From: Morella rubra
Lineage: Eukaryota; Streptophyta; Magnoliopsida; Fagales; Myricaceae
DNA length: 64,000 bases
Reading direction: 5' to 3'
Assembly (NCBI GenBank): GCA_003952965.2
Contig: CM025852.1
Location: forward strand, 13,679,809 to 13,743,808
Below are positions 12,301 through 24,332 of this stretch, in pieces; the stretch's first letter is position 1, and the number at the start of each line of letters is the position of its first letter. The position numbers were made by a program, and so were the translations under genes. The notes beneath the pieces are model-generated. The model saw nothing but the letters and a program-made list of their open reading frames with translations, searched no databases and was not told where the DNA came from.

Positions 12301-15300
12301 GAAATTTGATGCGGATGGAGCTATGAACAGCAAAGAATTCGGTTTAATAACTGAAAATGGCCACAATCAGAGTGGTGATATTAATTTAGTGAAACTGGAT
12401 ATCGGTGAAGGTAATGGCACAAAGACCAAGGTGACAAGGGGTGAGCCTGACCACCATGAATTGGAGAGTTCTAGTGTGAATGGCCATTCTGAGATCTTAG
12501 GGTCTAAGAGAAAATCAAAGAAGAACGCCTGTATTTTGTTTGCACAGGATGCTCAATCACAGGCAAAAGTTGATGAGCTGAAAGAAGTGTACGTTATGCT
12601 CTTACTCCATTGCTTGTAATACTTGTCTGGTCAATAACCTAACTTGCTCACTATTTATTTAATGTCCTCATTACCTTTGCCTTGATACATCAAGGTTACT
12701 GTTCTGTCATACATTTGCTTCCTACATCTCATGTTCTTAGGGAGAAAGAATTGTTAATTTTTTGAGTGGGAGTTTGAATTGAACTTGAATCACTTTGGAG
12801 GCTTAGGGGTCACATTAAAAGCCACTCATGTAAGTGGCAGTGATTCGAATGCCTTATCAATGAACAAGTTCATCAGCCAGTTATTGTCAATAGTGAGATC
12901 TTTGGGTCTCTATGTCTCCCAGTTACTCACATAGCCTTGGAAAATGTTTCAGGTCAGATGGTTTACATAATATAGTTTTGTAATGTTGTCTTTGATTCAC
13001 ACCTTCTAGGTAGATACTCTTGTAGCACTTTGGATTGGATCCATGACCTCGCAATCTGCTTTACTTTTATCTTGTGGAAGTTGGTTTTGGGGTGGGGGAA
13101 GATGCCATGTCGTACAACTATGGGCCATCTACTTTTGTCTTTTTTTTCTCATGCTCTCTGTGATGGCTCTTTTTGCCTTTTAATTCTGCTGGAGCATTTT
13201 GTGAGCAGTCCCAGATGTCCTGCATTGATGTCATTTTATTGTTTAAGAATTCATGTGACATGTTTTAAGTGAAGGATGTGTTCTTTTCTGGTTCTTATGT
13301 GCTACTCCCAATTTTAGGGCCTTTTCGATTGTTAGGTTACGTGTGTTTACCTTGCTTGACAGTTTCTTTTTTTATTCTCTCGTAGTCTCAAGAAAGAAGC
13401 TTCTTCAGTTTTGCAATCATGTGGTTGGTCAGATAAGGTTTATAGTTTCATGAGTTCAAGAAAGAGGCTATGTCAAGAAGCTGGAAAGGGTCCATCTGGT
13501 GGGAGTGAATTAAAGTAAGTTCCCTTCAACTTTTGCATGTTAGATGTGTAGTCACGAAGTCAAATAGAATAATCAAACTTCTAATACATGCAATTTCCTG
13601 TGTGTAGTTTTCTGAATTTATTTGTGGCTATTACATTTCATTTTCTAATGCACTAAACATCTTCTTTATCAGGGAAGCTTCTCAACATTGTAACTTCTTA
13701 CACACACAAAGTTATGAAACTTCGTAGCTTTTCCGAAAACTCATGAAAACTGCTAAATAGTTTTTTTTTTTTAATAAGTGAGAAAATATATTATTAAAAA
13801 TATGTGAGAACCAATGTTCTGGAAATCTGTGGTGCTGAACTTAAGGTTTCATGCTTCTATCTGATGTTAACGATTAAAGTCGATGAAAAAAGTCCTGAGG
13901 ACAGAGAAAGTGGTCCTTGAATTGTCTGTTAGAATTTTTAAGAATTTGAATTTGAAACTTAGTGCTGAGGCTTTTGCATTTATATTCTTTAGAAATGGCA
14001 ATTGATGAATGATTCAGCAAGCTTATGGGCTGATTACCTTTCTAGTGTGAAAATCTTTTATGGCATAAATTACTTCAATAGTTGCGCCTCCCCCCCCCCC
14101 CCCCCCACCACCACGGGCGCAAAATCGCAGAGATTGGTTTCTGCAGAAACAGCTTGTTTTTAGTTCATTAACAAAAATAACAATGAGAGGTTTTATCCTA
14201 GTATGCTTTTCTATTCGTGTATGTCATAATGTTTAGTCTTAAGATTCTAATTGGAAAGTGTGAGTGCTTATGGGTTTCTAAATTTCTGGCAAGATGATGT
14301 ACAGCCTGTTTGTTTTCAAAATTTTATGTTGTTGTGTTAAAAAAGAGGTGTATTGGAATTGGTGAATGAGTGATAAAAGTAAAAGTAAAATTTTGAAATG
14401 TGTTTGATAAAAGTAAAATTTTAATAAAATTTTTGTTTAACAAACGCAATGGTAATCTTTTTTTATTTTTTTCACATGTTAGCGTTTGCCAATGCAGTTT
14501 TATCATGACTGCCATGCTTTATGATTTCTAGGACCTAGGTCCACTGACAGATCTGTCATTTGCGAGCTCATGTTGACATGTGGCTGTGTTGTCTTGTATC
14601 TTTTTTTTTTTTTTTTTTTTCTAAAAACTAATTCTGTATCTTTTTTTTTTTTTTAACTATTAGTGTATCCAAGCTTCTCTAACCCGTTTCCCAAGGCTTG
14701 CTGCTTTAAATATCTCATGCATTAACCAAATAAAATTTTCCTTCATAATGGAACTTTAAGAATCATGGTGTTTAATTTATATTTCCGAATTTGTAGAGTA
14801 ACAGGTGGATGCTGCATGAATATTAGCAATATACTTAAACTTAATAGCTAATGTATTAATATCATAGGGGTATGCTGGATGACCGATACTTGTTTTGATG
14901 TTGCTTGAATTGATAAAATGTGACTCTAGGTTTAGAAGTCAGAAGTTAGGAGTTTTGATCGGTTTTTAAATTTATGTATACTAATAAATATAAAGGAGTT
15001 AAAAGAAATAAAAATCCTTGGTAGTGGTGAACTTTATTTTATTTTCTTTCAATTTTACAAACTTTTAACAGAGAATTTTGGATTTGACCTTTGCATGTTA
15101 GTTTAGGGGAAGAACTTCTGGATCTTAAAAGTAAGATGATAAATATGGGGAAAAGTTTCCTCCCCCAATCCTTCCCCCTCTATAGACAAAGGAATGATTT
15201 TTTACTTTATCCATCTATTTGCAGATATTGTTCTTAGATTTGCTGCGCACGCTTTTTAGATTGTTGTAGAACACGAGCTATAGATAGGTGACCGTGTATA

Positions 15301-15948
15301 GTTTGTCTCATGCTGATAGGTTCGTTGAGTTCTTCTATTGTATTGTGTTTTATTGCTTTTGAATGGAATTCTTTTTCAAGGAAAATTATTCATAGATAAG
15401 CACATTTTTGCAATTCATTGCTTGGTCTGGGAAACCAATAGTAATGTTTCGTACTCTCCAAAACTTATTCATTGTTGAGAGAAATTTTCAGTCTGTTAGA
15501 CTATGTGAATCCAGGAACTTTTACTCTCACATTCTCCAAGAGAATAAATTTCAAAAACTCTCTCTCCAAACATATTTTCTATGGGCCCCACCATTCTCAC
15601 AAACACCACAAAAACACATATCTCAAAAAAATTTCTTAATCTCTCCAAATTTCTTTTCTGATTTTGAGATTCTAATATTTTATTTTGCTTATGTACTTGT
15701 TGTGACATTCCTAACCCTATCCGGGAAGGGGCTGTTACGTTCTCTGCTGCATCTTTTCTGATGGTATCTTGCCCTACCTAAGTTCAAGACTCTTGTCTGC
15801 ATTACACCTTTACAGGAAGAAGTTAATTGCAGATGCCAAACCAACGTTTATTTCCCAGATACCGGAGTCATTGAAAGAGGACCTTATTGTACGTCTTCGA
15901 TCAATTAGCCAAGGGAACAAGGCATTTTCCAGGACGTTGATAAACTGA
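6370..15948 (+). CDS. UBP25: Ubiquitin carboxyl-terminal hydrolase 25 (USP family)
   Basis: Deubiquitinating cysteine protease that removes ubiquitin from protein conjugates. Coding exons: 6370-6550, 6638-7103, 7188-7263, 7362-7454, 11633-11719, 11816-12588, 13386-13514, 15816-15948. All introns are GT-AG and phases agree, giving 645 aa. The Cys box is GLKNLGNSCYLNSVLQCL (catalytic Cys33), QEDAHEFL follows at 108-115, a Cys4 zinc site is C167/C170 and C214/C217, and the His box is GYSQESGHYYAYIK (His295) followed by WYCCND (Asn311/Asp312). The start MALQLQMSWQPSLLSQKRK matches my recollection of Arabidopsis UBP25 (about 660 aa) and fixes the initiator. Residues 320-550 are a low-complexity linker. 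The C-terminal LKKEASSVLQSCGW to SQIPESLKEDLIVRL segment is also family-like. No break is seen. Intron 4 is unusually long (4178 bp). The uORF at 6278-6370 may regulate it. Confidence 0.93.
7455..11632 (+). other. Intron 4 of UBP25 (4.2 kb)
   Basis: The donor is CAG|GTATGA and the acceptor ATTCAG|GATCCA. The intron splits the USP catalytic domain between residues 272 and 273. It contains a 26-base C run (8704-8729) and an A-rich tract (8482-8530). Short open frames on either strand (for example - strand 9906-10451) show no domain I recognise; they may be decayed repeats but no element ends were found. Confidence 0.75.
13515..15815 (+). other. Intron 7 of UBP25 (2.3 kb)
   Basis: Lies between residues 601 and 603. 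It contains a C run (14090-14106), T tracts near 14601-14654, a degraded AT-rich repeat (about 14305-14460) resembling the Tourist-like MITEs elsewhere in the window, and at about 15670-15740, on the - strand, a fragment matching the start of the LTR-like copy at 39465. Confidence 0.6.
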
Positions 15949-15954
15949 ACACGG

Positions 15955-16073
15955 TATGTGATGAACTTAACCTTTAATCTCAGAAAAATTTCATATGCGT
16001 ACATCAGACTCCAGCAAACTTTTTTTTTTCTGCACTATTGTTGTTTGATAATGATTGAAGTCTTCATTGCTGC
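15955..16073 (+). other. Possible 3' UTR intron of UBP25
   Basis: Six bases after the UBP25 stop a strong donor (ACG|GTATGTG) is followed by a good acceptor (cattgctgcag, about 16064-16074), which would remove roughly 120 bases from the 3' UTR. Prediction from splice consensus only. Confidence 0.4.
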
Positions 16074-16074
16074 A

Positions 16075-19000
16075 GATGCAGCTTCATGTATTAATCTGTA
16101 TTACTCATTGATATTTCGAGGATTCATCTAGCAGCAAGTGGGGTATGTGTATATTGCCCTTTTACAGCAAGTTCTGGCCACAGCATGAGATTGGTATATT
16201 TTTTTATCATTACTTAGCCTATCGTGACATCGCGTAGGTGCATTATCAGTCAAATCAACGTGAAAGGGCTGGTTGCAGATCTTGCTGAAAATTGTGTTTC
16301 TCCCTTGAGGCTGTGCAGTTTATTAGGAAGAGAGAAGATGAGTCTTACTCGGTTTGTACAATATCATTTTTGGCGCTGTCTTTGGCATACAATCCTCATT
16401 TTATGAATGGATTACCATTTTTCCCGCGAACATGTTGGCGCATAGTCACCGAGGCTATATACTTTCAAGAGTATCCATTTACTTCGAGATGGTTGCTTTC
16501 CTATTCTTTTGAGTATACTCCACACAGGAAAGCAGTAACAAACTATCCCGACCCTTGCCTTTCTTCCTGAACAATATTGTAGAATTTTACGTAGTCCAAG
16601 GAGTGTACCCAATTTGCATTTGTTTCTACTCTGTTTCTGCATGCTGGTTAACTTATAGTGTATACAATCAAGCATCGGTTCGTCACCAGCTATCCGAAGT
16701 GGTTGAGAGCTTAAAACATCGTACTGGTAAGATGGTAAATTCTGTTCATGGCCTCTGCTTTCCCCGTGTCTTATTTTCTTGTTTTTCTTTTGTGGTCTGT
16801 ATGTGTGATACATATGTTCCTGTGTGCGTGCGTGTGTAATTATAGGCGACATAATGTAAGGTATCTAAGGTTATCTTGTGAATGCCTATTTGAACTCTGA
16901 TTAGGAAAGGGTTAAATTTCAAATATAAAGATTTGAATTCGCTGGCAATCAGATATTGGAGTTTCTGACCTTGCAGGATGTCTTGAGTTTTGTTATTGAT
17001 GTAAATTAAAGCCGAAATTGCACCAGCAAGTCCATGTGGTATTGAAAAGTTGCAAAAAAAAACCCTTGAGCTAAGAAAAGATCCATCTGAGTTTCTGTGG
17101 TTACGTTTTTGTTAAAATCTGGTCCCTCCTCGGTCTCTGTCTCTTTCAATAATAGTAAATACAGACAGGGAAGAGCAGATTCCTTGTTCTCCAATTTATC
17201 TTGAATAAGTGAGCGATTTACTCTTATTGAAAGAGACGACGGCGAGATCAGATTTCGCAAACGTGACCATAGATGTATCTTTTCTTATCCAAGGACCTAT
17301 TTTTTTTGAACTTTTGAATACCACAAGAATTGCAGGTGTAATTATGCTGAAATTGAATAGTACAGTTACCCAAAAAAAACATTAAATACTGCCACGATTG
17401 TGATATAAGCATTTATAAAATGTTATATGTTGAAGTTTTTAGGTTTGAGAATATTCTTAATCTTTTTAACCAAATGGTCCTTTAATGATAAGTACTACTT
17501 TTTGTTTTTAATGGTAAGTACTACTTGAATTCTTTAAATCCCTACTAAATCAAGTAAACGGTTCATTTTTTTCTGGAATCGTGTATTTGATCCGAAATTC
17601 TTAAATGAGTCACGACGGGATACGTAATATCTTACTTTATTCCGGAACGTGTCAAATAATAGTTCTCATGCAGACAGTTCGTGCAAATTTAAGTTTGCCA
17701 TCTGAAATGTAGGAGTTGGAAGAACTAAAAGTTATAAGCAGAACAAAAAGAATGGACGCTTTCGTGATTGTAGATAAGGTTGTTAATCAAAGAATTCACA
17801 ACTTCCACGTGTTGTTGAAGTCGATATCCCACGGTACCTTCTCGGATTTATCACTCCGGTGTCGGTGGTCTCGTCGTAAAGGATTTTTTCTCGTACTAAA
17901 ATAAATTAATAAGTTGATTCTTATACTAAGTTATAAAGAAGTAAAGATTATGATTCTTCTTCAAGTTTATGAAACTTCTTTTGTTTTTCAATTTTTTTGC
18001 TACAAAAATGTGTTTCCTGATCATATATATGAGCATTATCGTTCCATCAGTTGGTAAAACCATTTAATTTCAATAATTAAAACAAAATGACAAGTTGTTT
18101 ATAAATTCAGTTGACATATCTTTATAACACGCCAGCGGTGGAGCCTTCTGTTCCAACTTGCACACTCCCTGACAAATGTATTGGGAATGTACAAACCCTG
18201 GTATCCGACAACACATTATCCCCAGTAAAAATAAGTAAAAAGTTTTGGCTTACATGACAAGGCCAAAATAGGATTATGTTAAACTTGGGGTGGACGAATA
18301 TAGAAATGAGACAAATCCTAAGACAAGTACAACTAATAGCACCTAGAGACTAAATTAATGAAAATTTTTTGTAAAAGCATATCCTGAATTAGGGCAATAT
18401 TAAGTTCCAAACTCTTTTGTCTTGACCTCACAATGTACATGCAGACAATTTATTTGATATAGATTAATTACATTTAGTTGTTCAATAGTGTTTGTATTGA
18501 GACATCATTTTGTGTAATTTTAAAAAAGAAATACATATCACACATTAAAATATTATGGGATTCACAATATCCTAAATTTTGTACCAACAGGCAACAGCAA
18601 TAAATAATTTAAGATGCAAAATATTGTGTTTTTATTCTTTGTGAATTAAACGGTGTAATTTGAGTAAAAAATTGTAAAAAGATAATGATAAAATTATAAA
18701 AGATCTTGATAGTTTGATAAAAGTATTTTTTTTTTTAAGAAAAAAGAGTTTAGTGTATGTACTCGGAGATTCGATTAATGAGCTCATTAAAAGTTGGAAG
18801 GCCCGTGAAACATCAAAAATTGAACTACAAGTTGCCTTTTCCCCCTGTTTCTCCCGGCTGGAAATAAGAGATGCTTTTTATATTTTTTAATGTATATTAT
18901 GGATTTATTTGTATATGTGCCTTTTGTCGATGTCACGCGTGCCCTTTCTATGGATATTCTCCATTGCGAGTTTTTCTTTGGTAAATATAGTGGGCAAGGA

Positions 19001-19433
19001 GTTACATGTAGTATTTTCTTTGAAACCACTGCAACCAAAATCAGAGAAGTTTTCCTCCTCTTTCATTTTTCTATACTTTAGGAGTCCTGTGAGATGCAGT
19101 GAATCTGCAGAATTTGAAAACTGCAAGCGAGCTCATTTTAATTAGAAATGTAATTTCTTTTTCCCTGAAGACCTTTCTTTGTTTTGAACTAAAAGTTAAC
19201 CCCTGAGGTTTGACTGTTGATTGTATCTTATATAATTTTATGCTTGTTGAGTCTCGTTTGATGTTCATTTCCAATCGTCAGTCAAATGAATTATTATTGA
19301 TGAGGGGGCTATGTCCCAATTTTTCTTATTTTCGCTTTCAGAAAAGGGGTCTTGCTCAATTTTGACACATTCTTTTGTTTTCCTGCGCAGACAGAGAAAG
19401 CGCCATTACTGCACTAAGTTGCAGCGGGATGGT
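16075..19433. other. 3' flank of UBP25, no gene recognised
   Basis: The first several hundred bases are probably UBP25 3' UTR. After that the sequence is AT-rich intergenic. A hairpin with about 22-base arms occurs at 17137-17163 and 17211-17240 (gtctctttcaata and its complement). No open frame longer than about 95 codons has a recognisable motif. Confidence 0.5.
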
Positions 19434-20307
19434 CTTAGGAATAGGGGCGAAACTACGTAGGGACGATGGGAGACAGTTGCCTCTCATCGCTAGAAAAATC
19501 CTTCAAATTTTTTTTTTTCTTTGTGTCTAAGTCCAGCCCGCCCCCCAACAACCCTTTTTTTTTTCTGCATTCATAGGACTTCCGCCGTTGAATCAAACAA
19601 TAGAGTCTCTTTTGATTTTAGAAAAAAGTCAAAAGAGTCTCTTTTGGTAAATAGGTGGTCGGCCTATAAAATGTCTTGCGCGTCAGCACGTGGTGGATCA
19701 AACAAAACTACATGTGATGAACTTAGCATAGCCAGTGGGACTGTGGGAAGAGTTGTAGTGTAGCCTTTTCAGTCCTATACTTTGCTAGGGGTATTACATT
19801 CCACCCTTCAACAACACAATTAGTTGATATTTGACTCGTGACAAGTAAATTTTGATAAAAAAAAAAAATTTTTAAAAAATTTTTTACAATCAAATAATTA
19901 ATTTTTAATTTTTTCTTGCAAACTTCAACCCTTTTTAACATTAACTTTAATACTTTTTTATTATGAATTTGTGAATCTTTGATTAGGATTATTAAATGTT
20001 TGTAAATCTTTGATGAATTTATTTTAATTTTTGATGAATAATGTGATGGATTTTATATTATGATTATGAATTTGATTGGAATTATTGTGAATCTTTGATT
20101 AGGATTATATTATATTTGTGAATCTGTGATGAATTTATTTTTGATTTTTAATGAATAATGTGATGAATTTTATATTGTGATTATTGTGAATCTTTTATTA
20201 GGATTTGATTGTGCATTATGTTGAAATTGTGATTAGGATTAGGTTGTGAAACTGTTATTAGGTTATGAAATTAGATTAATGAATTTTGCTTTTGTTTTGT
20301 TTAGATA

Positions 20308-20442
20308 ATGGATAGGTTTTTGATAAAAGAGCCAACCAACGTAGGGTCGTCTAGTACTCCTAATGTGGCTGCTACTTTTGAAACGAATACTAATTCGAAA
20401 AGACCTTGTATTTTGTTTAGTTCGGATAATATTGTTGCTTAA
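20308..20442 (+). pseudogene. hAT transposase N-terminal fragment
   Basis: An open frame of 44 codons starting MDRFLIKEPTNVGSSS and ending in TAA. The MDRF(L) start followed by a Ser/Thr/Asn-rich stretch is typical of plant hAT proteins with a TTF-type zinc finger. The frame stops before any zinc finger or catalytic residue. Confidence 0.7.
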
Positions 20443-20499
20443 AGATCAACTACGAATCTACATTGATGTTAGAAGTCATGATGCTTTTTCTGAGCTTTA

Positions 20500-20740
20500 A
20501 GAAATTGGAGATCTTGCTACGAAAATGGTTAAGACAAGAAAACATACTCTATATCCATTGGTTTATCAGCTGCTTAAGTTGACATTGGTCTTATCAGTTG
20601 CGACTGCAATCGTTGAGAAAGTGTTCTCTGTGATGAAGTTTATTAAAACTGACTTGCATAATAAGATAGGAGACGAATAGATGAATAATAGTTTCATGAT
20701 ATACATTGAGAGGAAAATTTTTGAAACTATTGATACGATA
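20500..20740 (+). pseudogene. hAT transposase C-terminal (dimerisation) fragment
   Basis: Across short frames the translation shows LTLVLSVATAIVEKVFS, then MKFIKTDLHNKIGDE, then FMIYIERKIFE. This corresponds to the hAT C-terminal dimerisation region (usual form ...LPVATATVERSFSAMK...). It carries in-frame stops (for example TAG after GDE, near 20680) and is not functional. Confidence 0.7.
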
Positions 20741-20973
20741 CTATTTTACAACGTTTTTAGAATATGCAGTTAGGATCCAATTGCCACCTCTCAATATCAG
20801 CAAATAGTACTTTCATGTATTTCAATATTTTCAGTGTTTTAGTCCTTAATTTTTATATTTTAACTCTAAAATATTTTTTTTGTATTACGTAGTAAATTTT
20901 TTTTTTTTTGTCATTTTTCTTTAAGAATTTGAGCCCTTTCGATTGCATTCCTAGTTCCACCACTGCTTAGGAA

Positions 20974-22548
20974 CCCAGTTACCCAACCCATTATGTGTTG
21001 TGTTTCCCTAAGATGATGTTCTTCTACGTCCTCAAGCAACCTTGATGATGGTATATCTTGTATTTTGTTGAATTTTGCAACCTTGATGTTGATATATCTC
21101 GTATCCGGTTGAATTTGTAGGGTAAGCCCTTCAAAGACGCCCGTGAGGCCGCGTGTTATTCGCCCAGATAGCATTAACTGAAGTTCATGGTTCGAGACCT
21201 GCAGCTGAAAGATGGCGATGGGATGCTTCCTTGATGCACGGATTTCCTGGATTGATATACCCAGACCTGCTCTTCTTAGCAGCGAGTGCAGCATATGCAC
21301 AAAAGTGTTCTGGAGAAGGCGGAGAGGAGCCAGGGATAGGAAAAGTAGAGTGCGTGCTAAAGTACTTAGATCTAGACAAAAAAACACGCATGAGTGCCCA
21401 TAAAAGAAAGATTTACACAAACCAAAAACCGAAGAAAGTGGGGAACAGTTGGACAAGGAAAGGGGGAGGAAGTTCCTTCCTTCAGTAATAAAGAGAGGTA
21501 ACAAGATGTGGGAGCTTATAGAGGGCCCGGGAGGGAGAGACAGTCTTCACAGGGTGAGAGCTTTGATCGGGCAAGATCAACCAACTTAGTTTGCTGAAAA
21601 ACAACCTTTGTGATCATCAAACAGATTAGTTACATCATCCCAGCGAAACCGCAGAGGTGCCAGGTTTGAGAGATCAGGATTACCGACCATGTGGCCGTCA
21701 TGAGTTCGACTTATAACAGTTTGATGAGTCTCCTCTAGTGGGCCGAAAAGAGAAAACAAAAAGAACATAAAAAGTCACTTATAATGGTAAAAGTACTTTT
21801 TTTTCTTAGTATAATGGTAAAGAGTACAGTGATAAAATAATGCACCTATTTTGTGAAAAACTTAAAGGTCTACCCACCAGAGCCACAAGACCCCATCGAG
21901 TATACCGTGTAGGTGCGTATGTCTTGGTTATGCCAACGATTTTTGTATCATTTTGTTTGTAAAATGATCAGTACTGCTTAGGGGTTTTAATTAAAACTCT
22001 CTTCCTTATCATGAGATTATTGTATATCTTGAATTTGGGATTAAACCAAATTTAAAAAAAAAAATGCACTTTTATTTTTTTTAATGCTATTTTCTTTGCA
22101 TTCCATGAATTTCAATTCACTCCTTTTGATTGATATATAGTCAGTTTTCTAATAATCAACGGGTTTACTTCAAATAATTTGTGTTTGAATGTGATAGCTG
22201 TACTCATGACATGTCTTTTAATTTCCAATGATTTTAAAAGGATCCTGTTACTAGTATGACTTTCGTTGTTGATTAGAGTACAAAAACGAAGAACGTATCT
22301 GGGCAAATAAATCAAACCAGCCATGTCATGCTGCTCAAAGGCGCCTGGCTACATGTGGGCTTAATTCAGACATAAAATATTTCAGGACAGAACTAAATGC
22401 AAGGTCATCCCGTACAATTCTTCAATTCGAATATGAAAATGGCTTTAAGTTTCTGATAGGCTATTAGCTGCTTTTACAATCCGACAAACTCCGGAATCAG
22501 CGATTAGAAATAATAATACGAATTAATGTCCTAGAAATTAGAGCAGAA
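20974..22548. other. Intergenic between hAT and polygalacturonase
   Basis: No gene recognised. A 197-codon open frame on the - strand (20911-21504) overlaps the right end of the hAT element and shows no motif; I treat it as chance. The stretch nearest 22548 should include the polygalacturonase 3' UTR. Confidence 0.5.
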
Positions 22549-24260
22549 CTATATGCAAGATGGAGGGTTTTGCTCCCCAAGAGAGAGGCCATTTACGTGA
22601 GAACACAGCGCAGTAGCACGTCCTTCATTGCCACTGTAAGCCAAATTGATGTCCTCCAGCAGCACGTTACGGCATGGCCTGCTTTGGCTACATCGGAGAG
22701 TGACAGGGACCTTCGAATCGGAGCTTCCCCAGATGTTTCTGTAAGTTACGTTGCTGATTTGCACACGTGACGGCTATGAACAAGATGGGCAATCACGAAT
22801 GTAATCAGTAAGTTCACACTTTTAATCAAAACCGGGACCGAGTGTCAGTGTGGATCACTTTTGTATGCAAGGGAGAGATTATTTTTTTGATAGAATAAAA
22901 ATGGAGACATTTGGTTTTTTGGGGGAGGGGAGAGGTAGAAGGACAAAAGCTACAATTTTGAATCTTCAGGAACGTGTGTGCTATATTAACAGAGTACGAT
23001 AATTACCTGTTGATAGCAAGAAGCTCGGTGCGGGCAATATTCCTGATCAATGACAATGGGATAGAGGACATGATCCATGAAAATATTTTCGTATAGGAAG
23101 TTCGCGGCCTCACTAACTGCAGGAGAAGCCCATGTTTTGATTCTCACCCCATTAGAAGTACCACGAAAGGTGCAGTTTTTGACAACTACTCCGGACACAC
23201 CCTCTTCATCTCCGTGTTGGCCCAGGCTTCCAACGCTTATTCCATGCCCAGGTCCACAAACAACCTCGGAAATATGAACCTTTTTAGTTCCGGACAGCAT
23301 GGCTATACAGTCGTCCCCAGTGGAAATCCTCGCACGCGATATTCTGATGCTTTGTGAGCTTCCGATTTTTATCCCATCCGTGTTGGGACTGTCACCAGGG
23401 GCCGAGAGTCTAGTTTTACTCACATTCACGTTCTGACATCCGAATATAACAAGATGGACGCTCTTGCTGTTAACGGATCTTAAGTTATGAACCCGTGAAT
23501 TGCTGACAAAATCGAGTCTCAATGTCTGATAATATTTGCAAAGCAATATCAGTAGAAGATCATGTTAGGCTCTCGGATTATGACGGAAAAAACAACAGAA
23601 CGCAATTTGGACCCCCGCTCCATATATACTTGGCCAATCTCATCGCCTTAATTCAAGTGTAGAGATCATTGTTTTCATCACAAATTAAAATGCATGCGAA
23701 AAGAAAAGAAAAGGAAGAAGAAGCAACAACTTACAGCAGGAAGTGCTTGACACTTGGAGTTCTTACTGCAGTCATTGAACGCCCAAGCCACCTGACCTTG
23801 GCCATCCAAGGTGCCGCCACCACTCACCGTCAGATTGTCAACATAACGGAAGTGGATCCATTCCTCAGTTTTGAACTTAGTTGGATCTATTGGGGCCTTG
23901 AGAATCCCTTTGATCACAAAGGCCATCCGACCCTTGCACCGACCCTTAAATGTCACTGAGTTCACCATGAACGTTCCACGCGGAATCCAAACCCTAGCCC
24001 TTCCCTCCCAGTTACATGCGTCCTTCCATGCCTTGAGAAATGCCTTCAAATAACGTACAAACATCAAACAACTGCATCTGCGTAAGAAGTGGAAACCAAG
24101 TTCTACCAATTACCTCACTATTGTCCGTCGCTCCATCTGCAACGGCGCCATATTCCATCACGTTGAAAAACTTGGGTTTGCCTTCATGATCAGCTACGGT
24201 AACCCATACTAGAAGAGATAATAGCGAGAAAACCCAAGCAAAAGCAAATTTCGAACCCAT
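22549..24260 (-). CDS. Exopolygalacturonase, GH28 (pollen type)
   Basis: Hydrolyses alpha-1,4 galacturonan from chain ends in the cell wall (pectin breakdown). Exons on the minus strand: 24260-24114, 24043-23735, 23525-23007, 22773-22549, all with GT/AG borders in phase 0, giving 399 aa, the usual size for plant exopolygalacturonases. Residues 1-23 form a hydrophobic signal peptide, so it is secreted. FFNVMEYGAVADGATDNS opens the mature domain. GH28 catalytic motifs are complete: SPNTDGIKI (200-203 NTDG), STGDDCIAM (D223/D224), CGPGHGISVGS (His246) and RIKTW (280-282). The spacing KAWKDAC and GILKAP, and the late PSRVQISNV exon, match the pollen/exo clade. No break is seen. The product family is secure; pollen expression is inferred from clade resemblance. 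Confidence 0.93.
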
Positions 24261-24323
24261 GTTTCTATTCTTTTATCTTCTTCTCCTCTAGCGGATGACT
24301 TTTTATCTTTTTTTTCTCGTAGT

Positions 24324-24332
24324 TATATATAT
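24324..24332 (-). promoter_or_regulatory. Candidate TATA box of the polygalacturonase
   Basis: On the minus strand atatatataact lies about 65 bases before the ATG at 24260, followed by an A-rich leader. The distance would give a 5' UTR of roughly 30-40 bases. Promoter activity is inferred from position. Confidence 0.45.

Larger units (their letters stand above)
19442..20965 (+). mobile_element. hAT transposon, internally deleted (1.5 kb)
   Basis: Flanked by a perfect 8-bp direct repeat cttaggaa (19434-19441 and 20966-20973), the hAT signature. Terminal inverted repeats: the left end is taggggcgaaactacg and the reverse complement of the right end is cagtggtggaactagg. Inside are only the two ends of a transposase of the TTF/zinc-finger-MYM-like hAT group: an N-terminal piece at 20308-20442 and a C-terminal dimerisation piece near 20500-20740. 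The catalytic middle is missing, so it cannot encode its own transposase and is a deletion derivative. Confidence 0.9.

Noticed and set aside
21180-21200. Box B-like ggttcgagacc
   Set aside because: Upstream sequence has no matching box A and does not fold as a tRNA by eye.
20911-21504. 197-codon open frame on the minus strand
   Set aside because: It runs across the right terminus and duplication of the hAT element, has no recognisable domain, and a hydrophobic/Ser-rich composition typical of chance frames.
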